Shown here: positions 41,919 through 50,784 of the stretch, in pieces
Numbering within the stretch: the stretch's first letter is position 1
Layout of the letters: each line of letters opens with the position of its first letter
Source of the DNA: Pollutimonas sp035515055
Lineage (GTDB): Bacteria; Pseudomonadota; Gammaproteobacteria; Burkholderiales; Burkholderiaceae_B
Length of the DNA: 64,000 nucleotides
Direction: 5' to 3'
Assembly (NCBI GenBank): GCA_035515055.1
Contig: DATJBV010000077.1
Location: forward strand, 99,360-163,359
The notes under the pieces: generated by a model
Seen by the model: the letters and a program-made list of their open reading frames with translations, nothing else
Told to the model about the DNA's origin: nothing
Databases searched by the model: none
Position numbers and translations under genes: made by a program

Positions 41919-43925
41919 TCAATCGATGCCAATACGCCTGGAACCTTCCCGGAATAAGTCGGCTGCCTCCTCGCAGAGCCTGAACGCGGCGAGGAAATCA
42001 TTGACACAATAAGAAGGACGCGTCTTGCGAATCAGGGCGACGAACCCACGAGCCTCATCCAGTCTTCCCGATAACGCCAGACACTGGGCAGCGATCGCCA
42101 GTATATGCACATGGGCGTTGGGACGCGTCGCCGCCTTGACGGCCCAATCGGCCGCTTCGTCGAACCGGCCCATGCGGACCAGCGCAATGGCGCGGACTGC
42201 CAGCATGCCGAAGAGCAACGGATCGAAAGGGCTTAGATGGCGCGAGTGGTCGGACGATTCGATTGCCGCTTCAGCGTCGCCCGACTGGCAATTGACAAAC
42301 CCAAGTGTGTAGTGCGCCAGGGCGAAGTTCGGACTTAAATCGATGGCGCTCTGAAGTTCCGTCAAGGACTCGGCCTGATGGCCGCGCAGCCACAGTGCCC
42401 GGCCCATCGCCCAATGCGCGGCCGGGTCGCGATCGTCGACAATCAGGCTCTGGCTTGCTGTCTCGGCCGCGCGATCCATTTCGGGCTCGTGCTCGCCCCA
42501 GTTCTGAAACGCATTCTGCCAATGGGTAAAAGATAAACCCGCATAGGCGCGAGAAAACGTCGGGTCCAGCCGCACCGCCATCGCAAAGAAGTGCCGGGCA
42601 AGTTCGTTGTCGGCCCGATTGAACCGGTACATGTGCCATAGACCCCGATGATGCGCTTCCCATGCATCCAGCGAGTTCGGCGGTTTCAAAATCGCCCGGT
42701 TGCGTTCGGCGGCCTCAATCTCGATCTCGACCGACGCCACGATCTGGTTACCAATCTCATCGAGCGCCAGAAAAGTATCGTCCAGGCGGTGATCAAAGAC
42801 GTCCGCCCACACGATACGTGCCGTCCGAGATTCGACGAGCTCGACGTCCACGGTAATACGCTTTGGCTGCCGGCGAAGAGAGCCGCTGACGACGTAGTCC
42901 ACGTTCAGCGTGCGGCCGGCCTCATGGGGACCCACGCTGCGTTGATCGAGCGCGAATACCGTTCCCTGCGCAATGACGAACAAACTGCGCAGCTTCGCAA
43001 GGCGGGTGATGATGTCGTGGGCAAAACCGTCGGCCAAGCCGCCACGAACGTCGCTTTTCGATGCCTGGTCGACGAATGGCATGACGGCGATCGACGCGCG
43101 GCGCGCGACGGCCACAGGGCGTTCCACGAAGCTGGCCGGTTGCGCTCTTGCATCGCGCCACGCCTCGCGCAATCGGCGCGAATCCAGCCCCTCCGTGTCG
43201 AAGATGCGCTTGGCCGAGGCCAGATGTTCTTCTCCCTCTCGCAAGCGTCCACGATGTGCCAGTCCGAACAGAACCAGCTCGTGCGCACGCTGGTCGAACG
43301 GGGCGAGCCGCAGCCACTGATCCAGGCAGGCGAAGCGCTCCTCGGAATCGGGCGGCAGGCTCGCCGCAAGGTGCTCCAATACAGCGACATGGGATGCGCG
43401 CAATCCTCGACGCTGCGCGTTCATCCAGTTGTCGAACAAAGGACTGCGATCGATTTGCAATCCGTCCAGAAAATCGCCTGCGAACTGGCTTGCAAGCGCT
43501 CGCAGCTCCTCGGTACCGAGCGTGTCGATGCCCCGCCGCGTTGCGCGGCCGACGTCGATCACGTCGACGCGGCAATCTGCGAGATCCAGCCAGACCGTGT
43601 CACGCGCTGTCCTGATCCGGCGGCGACCAGGTTCATCCAGCACGGCCCTCGCCTTGCTGAGAGACCAGCGCAGTTCGCCGCGCGGATCGTTCGGTATGTC
43701 CCACAGCAGTTCGCACAGATGTTCCCGCGTAGACGCGTGCGGCGATAACGCAAGGTATGCGATCAGCGCGCGCAGTTTCCGCGACGCCGGCAATGCCTGA
43801 GCGACGCCCGCCCGGGTAATTGTCAATGGACCCAACATGCGGATCTGAAGCGCCCTCTCCCGCCCGCGGTCAGATTGATCAGATTCCACGAAAAATCCCA
43901 CGGGCGCTACCACGCTTGCCACCAC
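41919..43925 (-). CDS. SARP/BTAD-type regulator with TolB-like and TPR domains
   Basis: 668 residues. The N-terminal OmpR-like winged helix (LQIRMLGPLTITRAG, LRALIAYLALSP, REHLCELLW, LRWSLSKARAVL; about 27-115) is followed by a bacterial transcriptional activation domain of TPR-like helices (about 120-255). A TolB/adenylate-cyclase-associated segment follows (RASIAVMPFVDQ, DIITRLAKLRSLFVIA, YVVSGSLRR; about 283-400), then C-terminal TPRs (about 430-655). Such proteins bind direct repeats near targets. GTG at 43925 is an upper bound for the start; a start nearer residue 20-30 is possible. It is GC-rich and divergent from a methyltransferase gene, its probable target. Confidence 0.85.
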   Translation of the reverse strand: MVASVVAPVGFFVESDQSDRGRERALQIRMLGPLTITRAGVAQALPASRKLRALIAYLALSPHASTREHLCELLWDIPNDPRGELRWSLSKARAVLDEPGRRRIRTARDTVWLDLADCRVDVIDVGRATRRGIDTLGTEELRALASQFAGDFLDGLQIDRSPLFDNWMNAQRRGLRASHVAVLEHLAASLPPDSEERFACLDQWLRLAPFDQRAHELVLFGLAHRGRLREGEEHLASAKRIFDTEGLDSRRLREAWRDARAQPASFVERPVAVARRASIAVMPFVDQASKSDVRGGLADGFAHDIITRLAKLRSLFVIAQGTVFALDQRSVGPHEAGRTLNVDYVVSGSLRRQPKRITVDVELVESRTARIVWADVFDHRLDDTFLALDEIGNQIVASVEIEIEAAERNRAILKPPNSLDAWEAHHRGLWHMYRFNRADNELARHFFAMAVRLDPTFSRAYAGLSFTHWQNAFQNWGEHEPEMDRAAETASQSLIVDDRDPAAHWAMGRALWLRGHQAESLTELQSAIDLSPNFALAHYTLGFVNCQSGDAEAAIESSDHSRHLSPFDPLLFGMLAVRAIALVRMGRFDEAADWAVKAATRPNAHVHILAIAAQCLALSGRLDEARGFVALIRKTRPSYCVNDFLAAFRLCEEAADLFREGSRRIGID

Positions 43926-44049
43926 GGTGCGCGCGTAATGTAGGCATCAAGGTTTCCAGCGTGTCGCCTTTTCGTGGCGCGAATCGTGATTCCTTGGCTG
44001 GACGGCGGCACGGGTCGCCGCTCCCACATCCTTCTATCGGAGATCGAAA

Positions 44050-44910
44050 ATGTCCACCACTACCATTCCAACCCCTACCCCCACCCAACAACCGCGCGAA
44101 TCCGCGCAGCCCGACCTTGCCGCCTTGAAGACGCGCCAACAGGGTACCTGGTCGTCCGGGGACTATGCCGTTGTCGGGACAACGCTGCAAATCGTCGGTG
44201 AAGAACTGTGCGAAGCCCTCGACTTGCGCGCCGGGCAAGACGTCCTTGACGTGGCGGCCGGCAACGGCAATGTCTCGCTGGCCGCCGCACGCCGCTGGTG
44301 CAACGTGGTCTCGACGGACTACGTGCCGGCGCTGCTCGGACGAGCTCGCGAACGCGCCGCCGCCGAGCGCCTGGAGATCGCGTTCCGCGAGGCCGACGCT
44401 GAATCCCTGCCCTTCCCGGACGCCAGTTTCGACGCTGTCGTATCCACGTTTGGCGTGATGTTCACCCCAGACCAGGACAAGGCGGCAGCCGAGCTCGTTC
44501 GCGTGTGCCGTCCGGGCGGAAAGATCGGCCTTGCCAACTGGACGCCCGAGGGCTTCATCGGGCAAGTTTTCAAGACCATCGGCAAGCACATGCCCCCGCC
44601 CGCCGGTGTCAAATCGCCGGCGCTCTGGGGCACACGGGCGCGCATCCACGAGCTCTTTGAAGCACACGCATCGTCGGTCACCACCGAGTCTCGCCATTTC
44701 GTCTTCCGATATCGGTCGCCGGATCATTGGCTGCAGGTCTTCAAGACATATTACGGTCCGATGCTCAAGGCATTCGCCGCGCTCGAACCGCCGGCGCAAG
44801 CCGCCCTTACCGACGACCTCAAGGCACAAATCCAGGCCTTTAACCGGTCTGGGGATACCGGGATGGTGGTGCCCAGCGAGTACCTTGAAATCGTGATTAC
44901 ACGCCGATAA
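44050..44910 (+). CDS. class I SAM-dependent methyltransferase
   Basis: 286 residues. SAM motif I is VLDVAAGNGNVSLAAARR (about 75-90), motif II is DAVVSTFGVMFTPDQ and post-motif is VCRPGGKIGLANWTPEG. The fold is close to Methyltransf_11/25 UbiE-like enzymes of unknown substrate. TATCGGAGATCG precedes the ATG. It is paired head to head with the SARP-like gene across 124 nt and shares its high GC content. No biosynthetic cluster surrounds it. Confidence 0.88.
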   Translation: MSTTTIPTPTPTQQPRESAQPDLAALKTRQQGTWSSGDYAVVGTTLQIVGEELCEALDLRAGQDVLDVAAGNGNVSLAAARRWCNVVSTDYVPALLGRARERAAAERLEIAFREADAESLPFPDASFDAVVSTFGVMFTPDQDKAAAELVRVCRPGGKIGLANWTPEGFIGQVFKTIGKHMPPPAGVKSPALWGTRARIHELFEAHASSVTTESRHFVFRYRSPDHWLQVFKTYYGPMLKAFAALEPPAQAALTDDLKAQIQAFNRSGDTGMVVPSEYLEIVITRR

Positions 44911-45084
44911 CCCGGTTGCCGTTCCACCCCTCCCTACGAACGCTGGAATGGATCCATACGGAGAATGATACGCGCCCTAGGGATCCAGCCGGCGGCGAAT
45001 TCGTGAACAAAAATTTCGATCACTGCCTTGCGCCAACCCGATTTCGATTACCCTTGGGAAGAGACGTTAACCAAGGACGCGCGC

Positions 45085-45546
45085 ATGGAAAGACTTGAAT
45101 TAGCCGTACCGCCCCCCGCGGTCATGCTCGTGACGGGCGCCATCATGTGGCTGCTGGCCTTTTTTTTCCCGCGATTTATACTGCCTTTGCCCGGCAACGT
45201 GACGGCGGCGGTCATCGTTGCCGTACTGGGCTTGGGAATCAGCATGACAGGCGTGCTTACTTTCAGACGTTCGCGAACCACTGTCGATCCCAGAAAACCC
45301 GCCAATTCGTCGGTACTGGTAACGTCCGGAATTTATCGCGTCAGCCGCAACCCCATGTATCTGGGGATCTTGCTGGCACTGGTAGGTTGGGCGCTGTTTC
45401 TTGGCAATGCACTGGCGCTGATATGCGCATTCCTCTTCGTGCCTTATATAAGCCGATACCAGATCCGGCCCGAAGAACGGATTCTTCAGGCCAGGTTCGG
45501 TGCCGCATTCACGTCTTATACGAAACGAGTTCGCCGCTGGATATAG
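45085..45546 (+). CDS. isoprenylcysteine carboxyl methyltransferase (ICMT/PEMT) family membrane protein
   Basis: 153 residues, four TM helices, with the family motif SGIYRVSRNPMYLGILLALVG and the C-terminal EERILQARFGAAFTSYTKRVRRWI. Bacterial members methylate unknown lipids or small molecules. ATG at 45085 (MERLELAV) was chosen for the AAGGA site; an upstream in-frame ATG at 45028 lacks one. The 174 nt between this gene and the preceding methyltransferase hold nothing I can assign. Confidence 0.87.
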   Translation: MERLELAVPPPAVMLVTGAIMWLLAFFFPRFILPLPGNVTAAVIVAVLGLGISMTGVLTFRRSRTTVDPRKPANSSVLVTSGIYRVSRNPMYLGILLALVGWALFLGNALALICAFLFVPYISRYQIRPEERILQARFGAAFTSYTKRVRRWI

Positions 45547-45560
45547 CCGCCGGGATGCCG

Positions 45561-46547
45561 CTACAGCAACTCTTTGCGCAATGCCGCTGCGCTCTTGGGT
45601 GACAGCAGCCCCGGCGCGATGTCAAACACCGTTCGCGCGCCGGCCTGTCCCGTTTGCTTGAGCCTATGTGCCGCGCGGGCGTAGGCAACAAGCACGCTGG
45701 AGGTGAAGCCGGGATTGCTTTCAAGCGCGAGCGAGTATTCAACGACTTGCTTTTCGCCCGTCGCCGTCGAGCCGCTGCGAATGACGAAACCTCCGTGCGG
45801 CATGGCGGCATGCTCTTGGCGCAGCGTTTCGGCGGAAATAAACTGTACGATGGTGTCGTAATCGGCAAAGTAGTCAGGCATCGTCACGATGGCCTGCCTG
45901 ACCTGTTCGGCGTCGGCCCCTTCCTCCAGCACGACAAAGCATTCCCGGGTGTGCTTCTGCCGAGTTGAAAGCTGGGGCTGCAAGCCGCGACGCACCTGGT
46001 CCATGGCGTCGGGAACGGGCACGGTGTACTGGACCGCGCCACGAACGCCGGGCACACGGCGCACCGCGTCGGAGTGTCCCTGGCTTAGGCCCTTGCCCCA
46101 AAAGGTATAGGTGTCCCCTTCGGGAAGAACCGCCTCGCCGTAGAGTCGGTTAAGGGAAAACAGGCCCGGGTCCCAACCTACAGAAATAATGGCAATATTG
46201 CCGCCAGCCCGCGCTGGCGCATCGACCGCATTGAAGTACTCCGGAATGCGCGCGTGCGTGTCGAAACTGTCGACTGTATTGAACATGGCGGCCAATGCAG
46301 GCCCTTGAGCGGGCAGGTCGTTCTTCGATCCGCCGCACAATATCAGGACGTCGATCTTGTCACGATGGTCTGCAATATCGTCCAGGCGATGCACGGGTAC
46401 GCCGGCGGTCAGAAGCTTCAGGTCTTGCGGATCTCGGCGCGTGAAAACGCCTGTCAGCGTCATGTCGCCAGCTTTTTCCACGGCCATTTCCGCACCGCGT
46501 CCCAGGTTGCCGTAACCGGCGATTGCTATCCGTATTTTTTCTGTCAT
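45561..46547 (-). CDS. ddh: meso-diaminopimelate dehydrogenase
   Basis: 328 residues, close to the 320-330 of known Ddh. NADPH-binding IAIAGYGNLGRGAEMAV; substrate-domain segments FTRRDP, LCGGSKNDLPAQGP, VDSFDTHARIPEYF, SVGWDPGLFSLNRLYGEAVLP and FWGKGLSQGHSDAVRRVPGV match the Ddh family. It reductively aminates tetrahydrodipicolinate to meso-DAP, a shortcut in the lysine/peptidoglycan pathway. The start at 46547 (MTEKIRIAI) is chosen by homology; no strong ribosome site is visible. Confidence 0.9.
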   Translation of the reverse strand: MTEKIRIAIAGYGNLGRGAEMAVEKAGDMTLTGVFTRRDPQDLKLLTAGVPVHRLDDIADHRDKIDVLILCGGSKNDLPAQGPALAAMFNTVDSFDTHARIPEYFNAVDAPARAGGNIAIISVGWDPGLFSLNRLYGEAVLPEGDTYTFWGKGLSQGHSDAVRRVPGVRGAVQYTVPVPDAMDQVRRGLQPQLSTRQKHTRECFVVLEEGADAEQVRQAIVTMPDYFADYDTIVQFISAETLRQEHAAMPHGGFVIRSGSTATGEKQVVEYSLALESNPGFTSSVLVAYARAAHRLKQTGQAGARTVFDIAPGLLSPKSAAALRKELL

Positions 46548-46632
46548 GGGCAGAAGTGTAAGCGAACTTGGCTGCAAACGCATCGCTTAAACTGCGGTAC
46601 ACGTAACGGTTTGCCCAAACAGGAATGACATC

Positions 46633-47364
46633 ATGGTCGACGGCAAGAAATTCCTTTTCTTATCGAATAGACAGCGCACAACCATCACCGCAATATTTAT
46701 ATGCATGTTGACGCTCTGTTCGATTGCGATTTATCTTGCCGCATCGAAACCGGCATTAATTAGCCTATTACAGCCGTCCGTCGAATTACTCAAGCTCATC
46801 CTGGCCGGATCCGGAGGATGGGGCTTGATCGTCTTGTATGCCTCGTCCAATTCGCAAAATCGCATCAAGAAAGAGACGTTGCGATTTTTTGATCAGGACA
46901 TAACGAATACGTTTCATGAAAATGGATATTCCACGACACCGGCCACCAATGGCCTTGGTGTCCAACTGATAAGAAATATGGCCGGTTCTGCCGTGTTTGC
47001 CCTGTCGAACCAAGGCGAACGCGTACTGTTGCTCTGGTGCCGACTCAATGTATACGAATTATCTATCGTCTTCCTGCTTCCGCCTCAATTCGCTCATCAG
47101 TACCAAAATATCTACGAGGCAACATTAAAAGGGTTCGAGCGCACTGGAACAGCGGTCGACTGTTTTGGTGTGCAAACGCATGATGTCGACGGCGGCCTGC
47201 CGACGGCCGAAGAATTTCTTGAGTTGTATGTTTACCGAAGGTTGCCTCCGGACTTCCTGTTCGATGCGGCCAGCCGAATGTACGCAGCCAATCAAATTTA
47301 CGGTGATGCCCGATCGTTTCTCATGGAGACAATTCGCACGAATGGCCGCCACAGCAATTCGTAG
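46633..47364 (+). CDS. unrecognised membrane-anchored protein
   Basis: 243 residues that I do not recognise. Two hydrophobic helices (about 17-37 and 47-68) form an N-terminal hairpin. A soluble cytoplasmic-looking domain (about 75-243) follows, with NTFHENGYSTTPATNGLGVQ, NQGERVLLLWCRLNVYELSI and EEFLELYVYRRLPPDFLFDA. The gene is clearly AT-rich compared with its neighbours, which suggests transfer. Its 3' end overlaps the convergent ArsR gene by 44 nt. No operon partner. Confidence 0.65.
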   Translation: MVDGKKFLFLSNRQRTTITAIFICMLTLCSIAIYLAASKPALISLLQPSVELLKLILAGSGGWGLIVLYASSNSQNRIKKETLRFFDQDITNTFHENGYSTTPATNGLGVQLIRNMAGSAVFALSNQGERVLLLWCRLNVYELSIVFLLPPQFAHQYQNIYEATLKGFERTGTAVDCFGVQTHDVDGGLPTAEEFLELYVYRRLPPDFLFDAASRMYAANQIYGDARSFLMETIRTNGRHSNS

Positions 47365-47626
47365 ATAAGAAATCCATTAGCGAAGAAACCGTTGAAAAAT
47401 TCGCTTCATAGATAACAAAACGGCCCTCCTGCCGGGAAATCACCATATCGGCGTGCGCGAGTTCCTTCAGATGGAATGAGAGCGACGAGGGAGGAATGCC
47501 CGTCGCCTCACTGACCTTTCCCGCCGCCATGCCGGCTGGGCCGGCCTGCACCAAAAGGCGGAAGATGGCAAGACGTGAATCTTGCGCAAGAGCGGCAAGG
47601 GCCGCAACAGCGTTTTTAGTTTCCAT
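47321..47626 (-). CDS. ArsR-family winged-helix regulator
   Basis: 101 residues. METKNAVAALAALAQDSRLAI is the ArsR N-terminus, the recognition helix is in IPPSSLSFHLKELAHADMV, and EGRFVIYEANF is the wing. A Cys-rich tail (STNCCGGHSCELSP) is a plausible metal/metalloid site. The frame is open far upstream, but homology starts at 47626. It overlaps the end of the AT-rich membrane gene and has no adjacent ars genes, so its target is unknown. Confidence 0.88.
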   Translation of the reverse strand: METKNAVAALAALAQDSRLAIFRLLVQAGPAGMAAGKVSEATGIPPSSLSFHLKELAHADMVISRQEGRFVIYEANFSTVSSLMDFLSTNCCGGHSCELSP

Positions 47627-47780
47627 AGTTCGATGATAATTGAAGCAAAACCCGCGATCAACAATTGACCGTAGCGCTTCGGAGCGTGAGCCCGCACGGC
47701 GCTTGCTGCCGCGCTGCACAGCCGCGTATGCGTTGCCGCTTGCCTTGCCGCCTGTCACATCGACGTAATGTCGGGCAATT

Positions 47781-47802
47781 AGTATGAAATCGTTTTCATA
47801 CT
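47781..47802. promoter_or_regulatory. LacI-family operator
   Basis: AGTATGAAA-TCGT-TTTCATACT is a 22-nt palindrome with perfect 9-nt arms and a near-palindromic centre, fitting the TGAAA-N4-TTTCA consensus of LacI/PurR-type operators. It ends 13 nt before the LacI GTG start, implying autoregulation. Confidence 0.7.
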
Positions 47803-47815
47803 CCGGACTAGCAGC

Positions 47816-48847
47816 GTGACCCACCGCCACCGGCCCATCGGTCCCATTTCCATCCTGGATATTGCCAAGTACGCCAATGTATCGCCGGCGACCGTTTCCC
47901 GTACGTTCAACCGCCCTGCAACCGTCAGCAAAGCCACCCTGGAACGGGTCCGGTTGATTTCCCAGGAACTGGGATATCGTCCGAACGCCTCGGCAAGAAC
48001 CCTGCGCACGCAACGTAGCCGGGTGTTGGGGGTGATCCTGCCCACGCTCAACAATCCTGTCTTTGCCGAGTGCCTTCAGGGCATTGCTCAGGCGACGGCC
48101 ACGCTCGGATTCTCGATCATGCCGGCCATGACCGACTACCAGGTGGAAGCCGAGCAAGAGGCTGTCGCCCATCTGCAGTCGCTCGGCGTAGACGGAACGA
48201 TACTTGTCGTGTCCGACACGGCAACGTCGCGCGCCATTGAAATGCTGGAGCAACGACCTAGTCCCTATGTGCTCATCTACAACCGACACCCCCGCCATCC
48301 GTGCGTGTCGGTCGCGAACGACACGGCACTGGATGAACTGGTTCAAGAACTCGCAAGGTTGGGGCATAGCCGCATTGCGATGGTATGCGGCCAGCTCAAG
48401 TCATCCGATCGCGCTCAACAACGCTATGCCGGTTTCATGGAAGGCATGCGCAAGGCGGGGCTGGTTCCAGAACCGCTCGTGGAAGTCCCTTTCGTCCAGA
48501 CGGCCATCGACGACATCGCGCGAGTCCTGTATGGCTCATCGCGCCCGACCGCATTGGTGTGCTCAAACGATTTGATCGCCATCCGCGCGCTGCGGGCGGC
48601 TCATGTATGCGGCTTGAAAGTCCCGGCCGACCTGAGTATCACCGGCTTTGACGGCATACGCATCGGTCAGGACCTGACCCCCGCGCTAAGCACGATAGTG
48701 CAGCCTAATCATGACATCGGGCGGAACAGCGTCGAGCTGCTCGTGCGCGCGTTGCAGGAGGGGCGTCGCCCCGATGCATCCGATAGCGTCACGCTCAACC
48801 ACCATTTCTTTACGGGCGAATCGTGCGCGCACGCCCCCCTCAAATAA
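47816..48847 (+). CDS. LacI-family transcriptional regulator
   Basis: 343 residues. LacI HTH ISILDIAKYANVSPATVSRT (about 11-31), hinge NASARTLRTQRSRVLGV, then a periplasmic-binding-like effector domain to the C-terminus (DGTILVVSDT, VLIYNRHPRHPCVSV, LVCSNDLIAIRAL, SITGFDGIRIGQDLTPALST). GTG start at 47816. A matching operator is just upstream, and the ABC importer/phosphodiesterase genes follow in the same direction, so it probably represses them. Confidence 0.93.
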   Translation: MTHRHRPIGPISILDIAKYANVSPATVSRTFNRPATVSKATLERVRLISQELGYRPNASARTLRTQRSRVLGVILPTLNNPVFAECLQGIAQATATLGFSIMPAMTDYQVEAEQEAVAHLQSLGVDGTILVVSDTATSRAIEMLEQRPSPYVLIYNRHPRHPCVSVANDTALDELVQELARLGHSRIAMVCGQLKSSDRAQQRYAGFMEGMRKAGLVPEPLVEVPFVQTAIDDIARVLYGSSRPTALVCSNDLIAIRALRAAHVCGLKVPADLSITGFDGIRIGQDLTPALSTIVQPNHDIGRNSVELLVRALQEGRRPDASDSVTLNHHFFTGESCAHAPLK

Positions 48848-48907
48848 CTGCGCCACATCTAGAGTTCGTTCAGTACTTTCCTCTATTTTCAATGCACGGA
48901 GATCACC

Positions 48908-49921
48908 ATGCCCCACCTCTTCAAGCGATATGCACGAGCCAGTCTGTTTGCCCTTGGTTTGGTCGCTGCCGGCAGTGTTTCGGCCCAAACCGCCATCTGC
49001 TACAACTGTCCCACGGAATGGGCGGACTGGGGCACCCAGCTTCAAGCAATAAAGCAGCACACTGGCGTTTCCATTCCTCCGGACAACAAAAACTCGGGAC
49101 AGTCCCTGGCCCAGTTGGTGGCGGAACAGGCAAACCCGGTGGCGGACGTCACCTACATGGGGATTTCCTTCGCGATTCAGGCGCATGAAAAAGGAGTCGT
49201 GGCGCCCTATAAGCCTGCCCATTGGGACGACATTCCGGCCGACCTGAAGGACCCCGAGGGTCATTGGTTCACCACACATTCCGGCACAATGGGATTCATG
49301 GTGAATGTGGATGCACTGGATGGCAAACCCATACCGCGCACTTGGGCAGACCTTCTCAAACCTGAATACAAAGGTCTGGTTGGTTACCTGGACCCATCCT
49401 CCGCCTTTGTGGGCTACGTCGGCGCCGTCGCCGTCAACCAAGCACTAGGCGGCACGCTGGAAAACTTCACGCCCGGCATCGACTACTTCAAATTACTTCA
49501 GGCCAACAGTCCCATTGTGCCCAAGCAGACGTCGTACGCCCGACTTCTCTCCGGCGAAATTGGCATCTTGCTGGACTATGACTTCAACGCCTATCGCGCC
49601 AAGCACAAGGACAAGGCGAATGTCGAGTTCGTGATACCGGGTGAAGGCACAGTTGCCGTGCCATATGTGATGAGCCTCGTTGCCAATGCGCCACATGCGG
49701 ACAACGGCCGCAAGGCGTTGGACTTCGTGATGTCCGATCAAGGACAGGCAATCTGGGCGCGCGCCTTCCTGCGTCCGGTACGTGCGCAAGCAATGCCCAG
49801 CGATGTGGAAGCCCTGTTCTTGCCGGCATCCGATTATGCGCGCGTCAAGGCCGTGGATTACGGCAAGATGGCCCAGGTGCAGCGCGACTTTTCCGACCGC
49901 TACCTGAAAGAAGTCCGCTAG
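48908..49921 (+). CDS. ABC transporter substrate-binding protein (Fe/phosphonate/polyamine-type fold)
   Basis: 337 residues. Signal peptide about 1-26 (AAGSVSAQT), then a type 2 periplasmic-binding fold: ICYNCPTEWADWGTQLQAI, VADVTYMGISFAIQA, GTMGFMVNVDAL, TWADLLKPEYKGLVGYLDPSSAFVG and DFVMSDQGQAIWA. It resembles SBP_bac_6/8 receptors for iron, polyamines or aminoethylphosphonate. The neighbouring phosphodiesterase suggests an organophosphate ligand (inference). GGAGATCACC precedes the ATG. Confidence 0.88.
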   Translation: MPHLFKRYARASLFALGLVAAGSVSAQTAICYNCPTEWADWGTQLQAIKQHTGVSIPPDNKNSGQSLAQLVAEQANPVADVTYMGISFAIQAHEKGVVAPYKPAHWDDIPADLKDPEGHWFTTHSGTMGFMVNVDALDGKPIPRTWADLLKPEYKGLVGYLDPSSAFVGYVGAVAVNQALGGTLENFTPGIDYFKLLQANSPIVPKQTSYARLLSGEIGILLDYDFNAYRAKHKDKANVEFVIPGEGTVAVPYVMSLVANAPHADNGRKALDFVMSDQGQAIWARAFLRPVRAQAMPSDVEALFLPASDYARVKAVDYGKMAQVQRDFSDRYLKEVR

Positions 49922-49947
49922 CACATCGCCCAAGCAGGCACTAAACC

Positions 49948-50775
49948 ATGTCCAGCCTAAACTCGCACGACGACCGCCGTCGCTCTCTCCTCGTTGCATG
50001 CGCGGCGCCCGCCGCGGCGTTCTTTGTTGCATTTTGGCTGCTGCCGGTTGCGCGCCTTGTCGCGTTGCCGGCAGAACAGGGCTGGGCCACGTACTTCGTG
50101 GTCTTGACGGATCCCCGCTACCTGAAGAGCATGCTCAATACGCTTTTCTTGTCGCTTGCGGTCACCCTGGTCACGCTGGTGGCCGGAGCGGCCGTCGGCA
50201 TCTACCTTGCCCGTCGCCGCTTTCCTGGCCGCCAGGCACTCCTTTCCCTCCTGACGGTTCCCTTGGCGTTCCCGGGTGTCATTATCGGTTTCTTCGTTAT
50301 TCTTCTCGGCGGACGCCAGGGCTGGATGGCCCAACTCTCCAGCGCGTTAGGAATGGGTCGTGTCACGTTTGCCTACGGACTCCTGGGACTATTCCTCGCT
50401 TACCTGTATTTTTCGCTGCCCCGCGCCATTGCGTCGTACACCGCCGCGGCCAGCGCCATGGATACGCAACTGGAAGAAGCGGCTCGCATCATGGGCGCAT
50501 CGCGTTGGGCAATAACGCGGGATGTGTGGATACCCCAATTGGCACCAACCACTATCGCGTGCGGCGCCATTGTATTTGCCACGGCCATGGGCGCCTTCGG
50601 CACCGCCTTTACGCTGGCCAGCAAGTTCGAAGTCATACCCATCACCATCTACAACGAATTTACCAACTACGCCAATTTTGCACTGGCCGCTTCGCTTTCC
50701 ATTGCGCTGGGACTCGTGACCTGGGCGGTCCTGTTCATCGCCCGCGTCGCCGGAACCGGTACACCGACCACGTAG
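49948..50775 (+). CDS. ABC transporter permease
   Basis: 275 residues, about six TM helices. The EAA loop is LEEAARIMGASRWAITRDVWIPQLAP. TLVAGAAVGIYLARRRFP and VPLAFPGVIIGFFVILLGGRQG are typical of PotB/FbpB-type permeases. It starts 26 nt after the binding-protein stop and pairs with the next permease. Confidence 0.9.
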   Translation: MSSLNSHDDRRRSLLVACAAPAAAFFVAFWLLPVARLVALPAEQGWATYFVVLTDPRYLKSMLNTLFLSLAVTLVTLVAGAAVGIYLARRRFPGRQALLSLLTVPLAFPGVIIGFFVILLGGRQGWMAQLSSALGMGRVTFAYGLLGLFLAYLYFSLPRAIASYTAAASAMDTQLEEAARIMGASRWAITRDVWIPQLAPTTIACGAIVFATAMGAFGTAFTLASKFEVIPITIYNEFTNYANFALAASLSIALGLVTWAVLFIARVAGTGTPTT

Positions 50776-50784
50776 GAGCGCAAG

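Noticed and set aside
47321..48367. A 348-residue minus-strand frame containing ArsR
   Set aside because: Everything upstream of 47626 is low-complexity shadow of the LacI gene; only the last 101 residues match ArsR.
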